Source: Actinomycetota bacterium (GTDB taxonomy: Bacteria; Actinomycetota; Acidimicrobiia; Acidimicrobiales; Poriferisodalaceae). Taken from it: a stretch of 37,506 bases of DNA. Positions within the stretch are counted from its first letter, which is position 1; every line of letters begins with the position of its first letter. The stretch is taken from positions 26,457 to 63,962 of the forward strand of contig PBOM01000052.1 of assembly GCA_002724355.1 (NCBI GenBank), given 5' to 3'. This document shows, piece after piece, positions 1-9,569 of this stretch. The translations under genes and the position numbers were made by a program. Under the pieces are notes generated by a model, which was not told the origin of the DNA, did no database searches, and was given only the letters and a program-made list of their open reading frames with translations.

Positions 1-29
1 TTTTCGAGGCCCATGATCCGTCGTTGCAC
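1..29 (-). CDS. pafA: Pup-protein ligase PafA, N-terminal fragment (runs off window start)
   Basis: Reverse complement of 29..1 reads GTG CAA CGA CGG ATC ATG GGC CTC GAA = M-QRRIMGLE, matching the PafA N-terminus (MQRRIMGIETEFG); lies directly downstream of prcA on the same strand. Confidence 0.85.
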
Positions 30-97
30 CAGCACACCGTATCTCTAGAATCTCAGGTGGAGGTGTCCAGATCGAAGGATCTAGTGCCTCTGAGGGG

Positions 98-778
98 TTA
101 CTGCCCTAAGACGGACTCGGTTTCTGAATCACTTAGCCGATGAAAACACCTTCGGCCGTTATCGGCGGCCAGAACTGCGACTTCAAGTTCGTTGGCCGCA
201 ATAGTCCGTTCAGGACCCGCGAGCGACGAGACCGCTAGGTTGACTGCTCCGTCTCGATTAAGGTCAGCGCTCCACCCCTCGGCGAGGCGTTCAAGCACGG
301 ATTCTGAGTCGCCGCCGATACAGCACCAGTGTTGCTCGTCTGCGACGGTGCCGTCGTACTGAATTCGGTACAGCTCGGCGGAGCCAACTGCGTCAATTTC
401 GGCCACAACGATCTCAACCTCCATCGGTTTCATCTCGTGTGTGAAGATTTGCCCAAGCATTTGGGCGTATTGGTTTGCCAGGCTGCGCGCGTCCACGTCT
501 TCTCGGCTGTACTGATAGCCCTTGAGTTCCGCGTAACGCACTCCCGCGATTCTCAGCTGGTCAAATTCGTTGTATCTACCGACTCCCCCGAACGCAATTC
601 GGTCGTAGATCTCGGACACTTTTCGCAGAGTTGAGCTGGCATTCTCGGCAACTAACGCCACCCCGCCATCGTATTCAACCGCTGCGAGGCTCCTGCCTCT
701 AGAGATTCCTTTACGGGCATAGTCAGCCCGATCCTGCATTAGTTGTTCGGGGCTAACGTACATTCCGGGCATAGTCAT
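98..778 (-). CDS. prcA: 20S proteasome alpha subunit
   Basis: YVSPEQLMQDRADYARKGISRGRS N-terminus typical of actinobacterial PrcA; adjacent to prcB and pup. Confidence 0.97.
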   Translation of the reverse strand: MTMPGMYVSPEQLMQDRADYARKGISRGRSLAAVEYDGGVALVAENASSTLRKVSEIYDRIAFGGVGRYNEFDQLRIAGVRYAELKGYQYSREDVDARSLANQYAQMLGQIFTHEMKPMEVEIVVAEIDAVGSAELYRIQYDGTVADEQHWCCIGGDSESVLERLAEGWSADLNRDGAVNLAVSSLAGPERTIAANELEVAVLAADNGRRCFHRLSDSETESVLGQ

Positions 779-783
779 AAGCG

Positions 784-1572
784 TTACTCCCCTCCGGTGA
801 GTTCTTCGCGAAATTCGGAGAACACCTCGCCGGATTCATCATCCGTGAGTTGCCGGAAACCGTCCGCTGTGATGGCGCTTAGCACTGGGTAGATGCCTCT
901 AATTGGGTCGGGACCGCCGGTTGCGCTGTCTTCATCAGCGGCGTGCCAAAGGGCTTTAACGGCCAGGAGCAATGCTTCTTCTGTAGTTAGCTCCGGCCGA
1001 AATCCCAACTTGATCACGGTGCCGGCATGCAAACTTCCTGAGCCACTTGTCGCGAAGTCTTGCTCTTCGTAACGTCCGCCGGTCACATCGAATTGGAACA
1101 GCCTTCCGGTTTCGCGGTTGGCGTCGTAGCCGGCAAAGATTGGCACGACGGCGAGCCCTTGCATCGCCTGTGGAAGGTTTCCTCTGAGCATTTCTGCTAG
1201 TTGGTTCGCTTTCCCTTCAAGGGTCAAGGGCTTGCCCTCTATCTTCTCGTAATACTCAAGTTGCAACTGAAACACTCGAACCATTTGTAACGCTGGGCCG
1301 GCCGCACCAGCTATTGCGACTGCAGAATGTTCGTCTGCCGGAAAGACCTTCTGCATGTCTCTATGGCTGATCAGATGACCTGCAGTGGCGCGCCGGTCTC
1401 CTGCGACCACCACTCCCCCTTCACAGCGAACTGCTAGGACCGTCGTCGCGTGGCCAGCGTCAATAGGGCCAGGTAAATCGCTCGAAAACGGGTCTAATCC
1501 GTTGTGTTTGAGAAGTGAGAGGAAGTCAGTACCCGGGTCCTCACCTGGGTTAAAGAAGGAGATAGAACTCAC
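784..1572 (-). CDS. prcB: 20S proteasome beta subunit, with propeptide and N-terminal Thr nucleophile (GHA|TTVLAV)
   Basis: [42 protein letters not shown] overlap with pup stop. Confidence 0.97.
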   Translation of the reverse strand: MSSISFFNPGEDPGTDFLSLLKHNGLDPFSSDLPGPIDAGHATTVLAVRCEGGVVVAGDRRATAGHLISHRDMQKVFPADEHSAVAIAGAAGPALQMVRVFQLQLEYYEKIEGKPLTLEGKANQLAEMLRGNLPQAMQGLAVVPIFAGYDANRETGRLFQFDVTGGRYEEQDFATSGSGSLHAGTVIKLGFRPELTTEEALLLAVKALWHAADEDSATGGPDPIRGIYPVLSAITADGFRQLTDDESGEVFSEFREELTGGE

Positions 1573-1760
1573 TCTCCGCCCTTTTGAACGTAGTTTTTGA
1601 CGAATTCTTCAGCGTTAGTCTCAAGCACGCCATCAATCTCATCTAGCAGATCATCAAGTTCCGCTTTTAGTTCTTCACCTGTCGCTGTTGGCTCGATTTC
1701 CTCGACTTGAGAATCATCGGACCGTGATGTGCGTCGCTGCTTCTGCTCTCGTTCAGCCAT
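1569..1760 (-). CDS. pup: Prokaryotic ubiquitin-like protein Pup, C-terminal GGE
   Basis: 63 aa, acidic, ends [11 protein letters not shown]; between dop and prcB. Confidence 0.97.
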   Translation of the reverse strand: MAEREQKQRRTSRSDDSQVEEIEPTATGEELKAELDDLLDEIDGVLETNAEEFVKNYVQKGGE

Positions 1761-1794
1761 TAATGCCTCCTACTGTCACAAGTCTAAGGGGTTC

Positions 1795-3288
1795 TTACGT
1801 CCCTAACCGTCGCAATAGCTCTGCCGCATTTTCGCATTCATCTAACAAGTTAGCGACATGGCTCTCTGTGCCTCGCAAAGGCTCAAGCATAGGAACGCGT
1901 CTCAAGGGATCACTACCGACGTCGAAGACCATCGAGTCCCAGTTCGCAGCAACGATTGCATCCGGGTAGCGCTCTAGGCAACGGCCTCTAAAGTACGCCC
2001 GAGTGGTTGGAGGTGGATTATCGATAGCGTCCTCAACTTGGCTGTCCGTCGAAACTCGCTGTAGTCCAATTCGCCGCGACAGGCCTTTGTCAGGCCGCAA
2101 ATCGTGATATTGGAGATCGAGCGCCGCCATCTGAGGGTCTGACCATTCAAGGCCATGGCGTTCTCGGAAGGCCTCATAGAGGCGGCGTTTAGCTATCCAG
2201 TCGATGGAATCGGCAAGAGAGTCAATATCGCTCTCTATAGCGGTTAAAACGTGCTGCCATCGGTCCATGATGTCGCGCCCGATTTGCTCACCGCCGACCA
2301 CTTCGAAGCCAAATCGTTCTGCCCAGAGCTGGGCAGCTGAGAAGTAAGCCCACTGCACGTCGAGTGCCGAGACCCTCTGACCGTTAAGCAATCGGTGAGA
2401 CATACCTAGGTTGATGTCGTAGCTAACCTCCCTTAGCGTTTTAACTGGGGTTTCGAAAGCAAGGTCATTGGGTGCCATCTCGTCATCAATCATCGCCAAC
2501 GCAATGGCTGTCGTTCCGAGTTTTAGGTAGGTCTGAAGCTCACTCATGTTCGCGTCACCAACGATGACGTGGAGCCTTCGATATTTTTTACTATCGGCGT
2601 GAGGTTCATCTCGTGTGTTGACGATTGGCCTCTTTAAGGTTGTCTCTAAGCCAACCTCCTCCTCAAAAAAATCTGCTCGTTGCGTAATTTGAAACGGGAT
2701 CTCGGCATGTGTGAGGCCAGGAGCCTCTGAGCCGATCTTTCCAGCTCCGCAAAATATTTGTCGTGAAATAAAAAAGGGCATTATTTGTTGGACGATTCGC
2801 CCAAAGGGAACTGACCGGTCAACTAGATAATTTTCGTGGCAACCATAACTATTGCCTTTCCCGTCGCTGTTGTTCTTGTGAATGATCAGCTCTTCACCCT
2901 CGGGTAGCAGCTCATTCGCTTTCTCCATCGAACGGATGAGAATCTCTTCCGCAGCCCGGTCATAGATAGTGCATTGCAGGGCGTCTGTGCATTCCGGCGT
3001 GGACAGCTCTGGATGAGCGTGGTCCACGTAGTATCTCGCGCCATTGGTTAGGACTGCGTTTACCAAATGAGTTTCAATTTCAGGGGCAAGTGCATCGAAT
3101 TCGTTGAAACCTCTAGCGTCGACCCCTGGGTGTTCGTCCTCGAAGTCCCAACTAATGCGCCGTTCAAGAAACCCGTTGACATAGGCGTTAATGATCATCG
3201 AGGAAGCTGCAACCGGGTTTGAGTCGCCGTCGTTGCGATGAAGAATGCCAAATTCTGTTTCTATTCCCAGAACTTTATGAACAGCCAC
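1795..3288 (-). CDS. dop: Pup deamidase/depupylase Dop
   Basis: TNGARYYVDHAHPELSTPECTD, VGLETTLKRPIVNTRDEPHAD, IVAANWDSMVFDVGSDPLRRVPMLEPLRG match Dop rather than PafA. Confidence 0.93.
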   Translation of the reverse strand: MAVHKVLGIETEFGILHRNDGDSNPVAASSMIINAYVNGFLERRISWDFEDEHPGVDARGFNEFDALAPEIETHLVNAVLTNGARYYVDHAHPELSTPECTDALQCTIYDRAAEEILIRSMEKANELLPEGEELIIHKNNSDGKGNSYGCHENYLVDRSVPFGRIVQQIMPFFISRQIFCGAGKIGSEAPGLTHAEIPFQITQRADFFEEEVGLETTLKRPIVNTRDEPHADSKKYRRLHVIVGDANMSELQTYLKLGTTAIALAMIDDEMAPNDLAFETPVKTLREVSYDINLGMSHRLLNGQRVSALDVQWAYFSAAQLWAERFGFEVVGGEQIGRDIMDRWQHVLTAIESDIDSLADSIDWIAKRRLYEAFRERHGLEWSDPQMAALDLQYHDLRPDKGLSRRIGLQRVSTDSQVEDAIDNPPPTTRAYFRGRCLERYPDAIVAANWDSMVFDVGSDPLRRVPMLEPLRGTESHVANLLDECENAAELLRRLGT

Positions 3289-3316
3289 AGGGCGACCTTA
3301 GTTGCGTAACTGCCTC

Positions 3317-5086
3317 TTAGAGGTATTGACCGGTCTGAACTCTTTCTATTGCTCGACCGCCTTCACCATCAAATTCGTCATCTGCGCTGAGTAAGGTGCG
3401 GATGAACACAATTCGCTCTCCTTTTTTGCCAGAGATTTTGGCCCAATCATCCGGATTGGTTGTGTTAGGGAGGTCCTCGTGTTCTTTGTATTCCTGGCGG
3501 ATAGAGCCGAGTAGATCGTCTAACCGGATGCCGTAACTGCCAGTAGCAATCGAACGTTTGATAGCGGTTTTCTTCGAGCGCCGAACGATATTTTCTATCA
3601 TTGCCCCGGATGCGAAATCCTTGAAGTACATGACTTCTTTGTCGCCGTTTTGGTATGTCACTTCAAGAAACCGGTTGTGATCTTCAGGTCGATACATCTC
3701 TTCGACTGTTCGCTCGATCATGACGCGAACAGTCTTGTCTGGGTCACCGCCGCCCAATTCATCAATTTCAAGGGCGTCAAGAGGTAGCTCTTGTTTCAAA
3801 TAGGTTGCGAAAATTGCTGATGCAGCAGTTTCGTCGGGCCGATGAATTTTGATCTTCACATCGAGACGGCCGGGCCGCAGGATGGCCGGATCGATTAAGT
3901 CCTCTCGGTTTGAGGCACCAATCACGATTACGTTGCGCAGACCCTCAACGCCATCGATCTCAGCTAATAGCTGCGGGACCACGGTCGATTCCATATCTGA
4001 ACTGATGCCACTTCCCCTGGTGCGGAATAGCGACTCCATTTCGTCGAAGAAAACGATCACTGGCCAACCTTCGCTTGCCTTCTCGCGTGCTCGTTGGAAA
4101 ATCTGCCGAATTTGACGTTCTGTCTCGCCGACATACTTGTTGAGGAGTTCGGGCCCCTTGATATTGATAAAGAAGCTCTGAGCTGTGCCGTTTCCAGATG
4201 CATCCGCAACTTTTTTGGCCAATGAATTCGCTACGGCCTTCGCGATAAGGGTTTTACCGCACCCGGGAGGGCCATAGAGGAGGATTCCTTTGGGTGCTGG
4301 CAAGTCGTACTCTCGAAAAAGATCTTGGTGTAAATAGGGAAGTTCCACTGCGTCGGTGATTTGCTCGATCTGACCGTCCAAACCGCCTATGTCGTCATAA
4401 GTGACGTTGGGAACTTCTTCTAGAAGGAGTTCGTCGACCTCGGGACGCGGAAGCCTTTCCAAAACCAGATTGGCTCGGACGTCAAGTAGCAAACTGTCAC
4501 CGGCCCTCAAGGTTTGTTGCTTTAGGTGATCTCCTAAATCGACGATTCGATCTTCGTCTGCTCGCCCGGTGACTAATGCTCGCTTCTCGTCGGACAGAAC
4601 TTCTTTAAGGGTGACGACCTCTCCCGAGCTACTCGGATCACGAGCCATCACCACATTCATCGACTCGTTCAGGACTACTTCCGCTCCAGCTTCTAGTTCT
4701 TCAGCCAGGAGGTCCGGGTGAAGGCTGACTCGAACCTTTCGCCCGTTGACATGCACATCGACAGTGTCGTCGTCGTTGGCCGCTATGAACGTTCCGTAGG
4801 CAGATGGTGGCTGCGTGAGCTTTTCAACTTCTTCGCGCAAGGTAGCAATGTGCTCTCTAGCTTCACGGAGCGTAAAGGTCAGCTTCTCGTTTTGAGAAAC
4901 TGCTTGAGCTAGTTGACCCTTGGTATCTAAGAGTCGTTCTTCGAGGGTTGTAACTCGCTTGGGTGTATCGACGAGTTTTCTCCTAAGTAAGCCCACTTCG
5001 GACTCAAGAGCTCTGATTTGGCTGCGGAGCGCGGCTATTTCACCCGCTGTCGGTTCTGACCTGCTCATGTCATCTTCGCTTGACAT
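3317..5086 (-). CDS. mpa: Proteasome-associated AAA+ ATPase Mpa/ARC
   Basis: N-terminal coiled coil, Walker [16 protein letters not shown], Walker [14 protein letters not shown]-terminal GQYL proteasome-docking tail. Confidence 0.96.
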   Translation of the reverse strand: MSSEDDMSRSEPTAGEIAALRSQIRALESEVGLLRRKLVDTPKRVTTLEERLLDTKGQLAQAVSQNEKLTFTLREAREHIATLREEVEKLTQPPSAYGTFIAANDDDTVDVHVNGRKVRVSLHPDLLAEELEAGAEVVLNESMNVVMARDPSSSGEVVTLKEVLSDEKRALVTGRADEDRIVDLGDHLKQQTLRAGDSLLLDVRANLVLERLPRPEVDELLLEEVPNVTYDDIGGLDGQIEQITDAVELPYLHQDLFREYDLPAPKGILLYGPPGCGKTLIAKAVANSLAKKVADASGNGTAQSFFINIKGPELLNKYVGETERQIRQIFQRAREKASEGWPVIVFFDEMESLFRTRGSGISSDMESTVVPQLLAEIDGVEGLRNVIVIGASNREDLIDPAILRPGRLDVKIKIHRPDETAASAIFATYLKQELPLDALEIDELGGGDPDKTVRVMIERTVEEMYRPEDHNRFLEVTYQNGDKEVMYFKDFASGAMIENIVRRSKKTAIKRSIATGSYGIRLDDLLGSIRQEYKEHEDLPNTTNPDDWAKISGKKGERIVFIRTLLSADDEFDGEGGRAIERVQTGQYL

Positions 5087-5300
5087 TAGGATCCTCGGCG
5101 CCGCGCTTGTCTGGTCCGGAAGCTACACGAATATGTGGATGAAGTGGCTCAACGCAGAAAATACCTTTTTACGAAGGTTGAAAGAAAGTTGCGCCCAGTG
5201 GGGTGAACGGGGGTAAATTATTTGGTGATGTCTCGTGTGTGTGAGACCTCGTCCCCCTTGGAACCGCCAAGCTTCCCTGCACGAAGAAGGAAGGCAAAAA

Positions 5301-5534
5301 ATGAAGGTCTGGATTGATCAAGATCTCTGCACCGGTGACGGTCTCTGTGAGGAGATCGCTCCTGATGTGTTCACTTTGTTAGACGACGGGTTGGCCTACG
5401 TTGTTGAAGATGGCAACGTGATGTCTGATCCTGGCGGCGCCGAGGCGCTCGCCAACTTCCCAGATTCCCAGCTAGATGCCGTTATCGAATCAGCTGAGGA
5501 ATGCCCGGGAGAGTGCATCTATATAGAAGCCTGA
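5301..5534 (+). CDS. Ferredoxin with CxxDxxC half-motif
   Basis: MKVWIDQDLCTGDGLCEEIAPDVFTL...ECPGECIYIEA; ATG at 5301 preceded by purine-rich SD (gaagaaggaagg), preferred over the track start 5235. Confidence 0.9.
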   Translation: MKVWIDQDLCTGDGLCEEIAPDVFTLLDDGLAYVVEDGNVMSDPGGAEALANFPDSQLDAVIESAEECPGECIYIEA

Positions 5535-5555
5535 TCTGCGCTTCAATAGCTACAT

Positions 5556-5587
5556 CGCCGCATTTCCGGCGTTCTAACGGGTCCGTT
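5556..5587. terminator. Candidate bidirectional terminator (two small tandem hairpins) between convergent ferredoxin and marP-like genes
   Basis: CGCCG-CATTTC-CGGCG (5556-5571) and AACGG-GT-CCGTT (5576-5587); no clear U-tract. Confidence 0.35.
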
Positions 5588-6764
5588 ACCGTAGGCACGG
5601 TCCGGTGCTGACCACGTTTCGTTCTCCTAAGGCAGCTGTTTCTGCCATGAATCCTGCTATTTCCGAGCGGTCCAATACGTATACGGCTCGCTGGTAGTCA
5701 GGAGCGCCCTTGGGCGCAACCGCAAAGACGATGCCGAGGACTGATCCTTGGGTGTCCACGACGGGAGCCCCGCTATCGCCTGTCTGTAAATGCGCGGCCG
5801 CGAACCAGAATTTGCGGGTGATATCGATCGAATCGTAAAGATCTCTTCCGTTGTCTGTTGCGCGTTCAACTAAACGGATAGGGGCAGTGCGCAAGGGACC
5901 TCCTGACGGATGGCCTACAACCGCCGCTAACTGGCCTGCTTGGGGAACTTCGAGGCTCAACGGGGACAAAGCGAGGTCTACGCGTAGAAGGGCTAGATCT
6001 CGTTCAGAGTCAAAGGCCGTCACTGTTGCTGGAGCTGCTGCTTGGCCGGGCAGAGCAATTTCGACGTTTTGAGAGCCAGCCACTACGTGAGCGTTTGTGA
6101 GAGCGACGCCGGGCGAAATGACGAATGCTGTGCCATCTTGTCGCTGACTGCACGCTATTGCCTGCACGCGAAGAACTGAGCCTGCGACCTTGGACAGTGT
6201 TTCTGCGGTTACTGCCAAATCGTCGGGTGGTTCTCCGACATCGACTGGCAGCGCCTTCGAGCCGAACGTGGGGACTCGCGACCAGTCTTGTAGGAGGCGG
6301 TCCAATAAACCTCTACCACTGGGTGTGAGTGGAGCGATTCGCTCGACAAATTCCACAACCCTGGATTCGGATGATTGTCTTTGCGGCCAGCCTTTCGCTG
6401 ATGAGAACGGCGGCAGGATTATCCAGACGAGAAGTGCCACCGTTCCTAATCCGACAAGCGTTCCAGCTAACGAGTCGAGCCATCGAATGGGTCGCGGGAC
6501 CAAGTTGCGAAGACCTCTTGCTAGTCGCCAACCAATTGCGTGTCCGATAACTCCTGAAAACAGAACTGCAAAGGCTCCTGCAGCCAAACGCTGATACTCG
6601 CCGTCAATGTTTAGAGCATTAACGCCGTCCGTTGTCCATCTAGCGGCAGCAAGGGCTCCTATCGCGAAGCCGATCCACGCACCTAGCCGACCAATTAGAC
6701 CGCCGCGCCACCCGATAATAATCGCTATGACGAGCAGGACTCCGAAGGCCGCATCGAGGATCAC
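5586..6764 (-). CDS. MarP-like membrane serine protease (CvpA-type TM domain + trypsin-like domain)
   Basis: N-terminal TM helices; GTAFVISPGVALTNAHVV (His), GDSGAPVV (Ser) motifs. Confidence 0.88.
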   Translation of the reverse strand: MILDAAFGVLLVIAIIIGWRGGLIGRLGAWIGFAIGALAAARWTTDGVNALNIDGEYQRLAAGAFAVLFSGVIGHAIGWRLARGLRNLVPRPIRWLDSLAGTLVGLGTVALLVWIILPPFSSAKGWPQRQSSESRVVEFVERIAPLTPSGRGLLDRLLQDWSRVPTFGSKALPVDVGEPPDDLAVTAETLSKVAGSVLRVQAIACSQRQDGTAFVISPGVALTNAHVVAGSQNVEIALPGQAAAPATVTAFDSERDLALLRVDLALSPLSLEVPQAGQLAAVVGHPSGGPLRTAPIRLVERATDNGRDLYDSIDITRKFWFAAAHLQTGDSGAPVVDTQGSVLGIVFAVAPKGAPDYQRAVYVLDRSEIAGFMAETAALGERNVVSTGPCLR

Positions 6765-6774
6765 GGAATGCTCG

Positions 6775-7578
6775 TTAGCTCGCTATCAGTCGCGCGTGTG
6801 TCAAGAAGCCAGTGTGCGCGACCATTCGATGATCCGGGCGTACGGCATTACCTTCGACATGCCATGTTCGGTGCAGTACTTCAACGGTTTCGACAAGCGC
6901 CCAGGGGCCTTGAGAAAGTTGCTTCCTGAAGGCTTGAACTTGAATTATGGATGGGTTGTAGGCGACCAAAATGCCGCCCGTTCGCAAGGAGCCCTCCAGA
7001 TGCGGCACCACTCGCCATGGTTCAGGCAGGTCGAGTACTGCTCTATCAAACCCCGAGTCGTCGTGTTCCTCGTAAGCATCGCGGAGCTTGATCTCATAAG
7101 AGTCGAGGATGTTGGGGCCTAGGAACATAGAAACGTTCGACTGGGCGGTGGCAGCGAAGTCCTCCCTGATTTCATACCCAGTAACGACCGCACCGGCACG
7201 CAAGAGAACGGTCGAAAGCGCACCTGACCCAACTCCCGATTCGAAGACACGATCCCCTGGAGTGATATCAGCCAGAACTAGGATCGGACCCAAGTCTTTC
7301 GGGTAGATCACTTGAGCCCCGCGGGGCATTTTTAAAACGTGATCATTGATTGTCGGTCTCAGGCCGACAAAGCGGGCATTCGATCCAGTCCGGTACTCAG
7401 TACCTTCTGGAGTTCCTATGATCTCGTCGTGGGCGATGACCCCTGAGTGCGAATGAAACTCGTCGCCATGTGCGAGCTTGATTAGATAACGGCGCTGGCG
7501 GTTATCAACGAGCATCACCCGTTCGCCTTCGACCATCAGTCCAGAATTGTTCTCCGACGGTGCCTTCTCTTCTTTCAC
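6775..7578 (-). CDS. trmI: tRNA (adenine-58-N1)-methyltransferase TrmI
   Basis: HSGVIAHDEIIGTPEGT, VIYPKDLGPILVLADITPGDRVFESGVGSGALS; GTG at 7578 makes a GTGA overlap with the upstream gene stop, so the track start 7755 is probably too long. Confidence 0.92.
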   Translation of the reverse strand: MKEEKAPSENNSGLMVEGERVMLVDNRQRRYLIKLAHGDEFHSHSGVIAHDEIIGTPEGTEYRTGSNARFVGLRPTINDHVLKMPRGAQVIYPKDLGPILVLADITPGDRVFESGVGSGALSTVLLRAGAVVTGYEIREDFAATAQSNVSMFLGPNILDSYEIKLRDAYEEHDDSGFDRAVLDLPEPWRVVPHLEGSLRTGGILVAYNPSIIQVQAFRKQLSQGPWALVETVEVLHRTWHVEGNAVRPDHRMVAHTGFLTHARLIAS

Positions 7579-7811
7579 GATCGGCCGTCTGTGTCTCGCG
7601 GTAAGTGATCGATACGCAGCGACTCGCCTGGGTGAATTTCTTGACGAAATACGGCTCGCTGTTTTTTTCTGCTTAGGTGTCGCATGAATCGAAGCGTTGT
7701 TAGGACTGTCGCTAAACCAAACCAAACCCCGCTTCCATTGCGGCCACGACGCCAAGACGCGTTAAGCAGGCGGCCGAGACGAAACTCACTTAGCTCTGCG
7801 CGTGGTCCCAT
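7575..7811 (-). CDS. Small conserved membrane-associated protein
   Basis: One hydrophobic segment (SGVWFGLATVLTTLRFM); overlaps neighbours by 1-4 nt on both sides, consistent with an operon. Confidence 0.7.
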   Translation of the reverse strand: MGPRAELSEFRLGRLLNASWRRGRNGSGVWFGLATVLTTLRFMRHLSRKKQRAVFRQEIHPGESLRIDHLPRDTDGRS

Positions 7812-8032
7812 TAGAGCCTTACGACTTCGACGAAGGTAGATTTTTTGCGTCCGGCACGGCGCCCTAATACAAATGCAATCATCATCGCAGCCGCCACGAC
7901 GACCCCCAGCAGAGCCGCTCCTTGGCTCTCCATCGGAGTAGGTGTCGAGTTCGACTCTCCTGTCAAACGTCCGAAACGCTCCGTAAGGTCCCCTGGCGTG
8001 ATCTTGGCTTGGTCGCCACCATACTCAGCCAT
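7811..8032 (-). CDS. Small single-TM protein with basic C-terminus (GRRAGRKKSTFVEVVRL)
   Basis: TM segment GAALLGVVVAAAMMIAFVLG; start at internal ATG 8032 overlaps upstream stop by 8 nt. Confidence 0.72.
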   Translation of the reverse strand: MAEYGGDQAKITPGDLTERFGRLTGESNSTPTPMESQGAALLGVVVAAAMMIAFVLGRRAGRKKSTFVEVVRL

Positions 8033-8348
8033 TGGAATGCCGCCTTCCATCTCGCTTCAAGGCGAGGAGTATCAAGTAGATAAGAACACCGCATGTACCT
8101 AAGCCGCATAGGTAAGGGAGGAAACTGAGGTTGCCTTGGAAGGTGTCGGTCTCCGTTTGCAGGATCCGGATGGTTGCTAATACTAGGAATAGACCGCCGA
8201 TCCCAAAGATCGTCGTTCCGGCCAACCCGAAGGCAACGTATCTTCCTAAGCCCTTTAGGGGGCCGATTGTTTCTTGTCTGACGTATGCGCGCAGGGTCGA
8301 GACCAGATCATCAAAGTCACCTTTGATTCCACCATTTTGGTTCGACAT
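8025..8348 (-). CDS. Phage-holin-family / Actinobacterial Holin-X-like membrane protein
   Basis: Two TM helices after a charged N-terminus (DLVSTLRAYVRQETIGPLKGLGRYVAFGLAG). Confidence 0.7.
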   Translation of the reverse strand: MSNQNGGIKGDFDDLVSTLRAYVRQETIGPLKGLGRYVAFGLAGTTIFGIGGLFLVLATIRILQTETDTFQGNLSFLPYLCGLGTCGVLIYLILLALKRDGRRHSNG

Positions 8349-8413
8349 TATCCCTACCTAAGACTTTTGGTATCCCTCAGCATGCCAGATGCGCTCCTTG
8401 AGCCCAATACGCG

Positions 8414-9088
8414 TTACGGCATATTCCCGTCAGCGTTCAGGATGTCCAGCAATGAGCCTATTTCCTGTTCTAGTAGGTCGAGTCGAGCAGCGATAGTTGG
8501 GGCCATCAGCAAGCGCTGTTTGTCGAAAGGGCCCACAGGCACCAGTTCAGCGATTCTGTAGCTTAACTCCGCCATATCGAGGCCAGCTGCTCCCGCTTCG
8601 CTGTCTAATGGATTGATTCGGTAACCCATTTCGTGCGCTTGTTGAGTGAATTCTGCCATTTGTTTCAAGATGCCTTGTGCGCGTTCGAGTGTTGCACCCT
8701 CCGGCTCCTCTGGTCGCTCGGCAACCAGTGCTCGCGGGTAGGGAGCGTCGTCAAGCCATTCAGTTATCTCAATTCTGTTTCGGCCGAGCACGTGCAGTGC
8801 CCAGCGGCCGTCGGCAAATCGCTGATGATCGAGGATGTGAGCCATAGTGCCCACCATTGCGCGTGTATCCCCTCCTCCTACTTCCTGACCTCTTTCGATC
8901 AACACGACGCCAAAGTTTGTGCTGTGGTCGATGCAGAATTGGACCATCTTTCGGTATCGATGCTCAAAGATGTGGAGCGGAAGGACCGATCCGGGAATAA
9001 GTACTGTGCCCAAGGGAAACATCGGAACTTCATGTGGTTCGACCCGTTGTGAACTGGCGGAATTTTGAGCGTCATCCATTGTTGGCAT
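8414..9088 (-). CDS. Stand-alone LON peptidase substrate-binding (N-terminal) domain protein
   Basis: VPMFPLGTVLIPGSVLPLHIFEHRYRKMV; no ATPase or protease domain. Confidence 0.9.
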   Translation of the reverse strand: MPTMDDAQNSASSQRVEPHEVPMFPLGTVLIPGSVLPLHIFEHRYRKMVQFCIDHSTNFGVVLIERGQEVGGGDTRAMVGTMAHILDHQRFADGRWALHVLGRNRIEITEWLDDAPYPRALVAERPEEPEGATLERAQGILKQMAEFTQQAHEMGYRINPLDSEAGAAGLDMAELSYRIAELVPVGPFDKQRLLMAPTIAARLDLLEQEIGSLLDILNADGNMP

Positions 9089-9139
9089 CCCTAGGGTGAA
9101 GAAAGAAACCTAATTCATCTTGATAGTTAGCAAAGCGAC

Positions 9140-9168
9140 TTGAGTCGATTCGCGCCACGACGCATAAT
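9140..9168 (+). promoter_or_regulatory. Candidate promoter TTGAGT-17-CATAAT for the 9177 gene (leaderless)
   Basis: -35-like TTGAGT 9140-9145, 17-nt spacer, -10-like CATAAT 9163-9168, GTG start 8 nt later, no SD. Confidence 0.55.
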
Positions 9169-9176
9169 CGCGTGCT

Positions 9177-9560
9177 GTGGAAATCATTGCTGCTCTATTT
9201 CTAGAACATTTCGAAATGCGACAAGCTGAGGGTGGGTCCGCGCGGCTCGACCTATCTGGGGTGTACTTTTCGACCACTGCGCCGTCAGAGTTTCCGGCCA
9301 CACTTCAGCCACATCTGATGGTGTTGGTGCAGTGCCCTGCCGAACATAAGGGCCTTGCAGCATTAGAGGTTACGTTTCATTCCGGTGGCGAATCACTTGA
9401 TATCCGAAACGTTCAACCGATCAACGTGGAGCCTGGCAAGTTCGGCTACAACCTCGTACAAGCGACACTCGAGGTTTCCGAGGCCATGACAGTCGAGGCC
9501 CACTGTCGTATAGATGGAGGGCCCGTTACAAAAGTCCCGTTGACCATTCTCCCAGCGTAA
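9177..9560 (+). CDS. Conserved hypothetical, DUF6941-like
   Basis: N-terminus MEIIAALFLEHFEMRQAEGGSARLDLSGVYFST resembles the DUF6941 pattern (xxLAAxLxDxAxxxxxGKLxLxG). Confidence 0.65.
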   Translation: MEIIAALFLEHFEMRQAEGGSARLDLSGVYFSTTAPSEFPATLQPHLMVLVQCPAEHKGLAALEVTFHSGGESLDIRNVQPINVEPGKFGYNLVQATLEVSEAMTVEAHCRIDGGPVTKVPLTILPA

Positions 9561-9569
9561 GAAGTTCTA

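Noticed and set aside
5087-5300. Promoter for ferredoxin around TAAATT (5214-5219) and the inverted repeat GTCTC-GTGTGTGT-GAGAC (5230-5247)
   Set aside because: No plausible -35 at proper spacing and only 5-bp arms; not strong enough to list as a feature.
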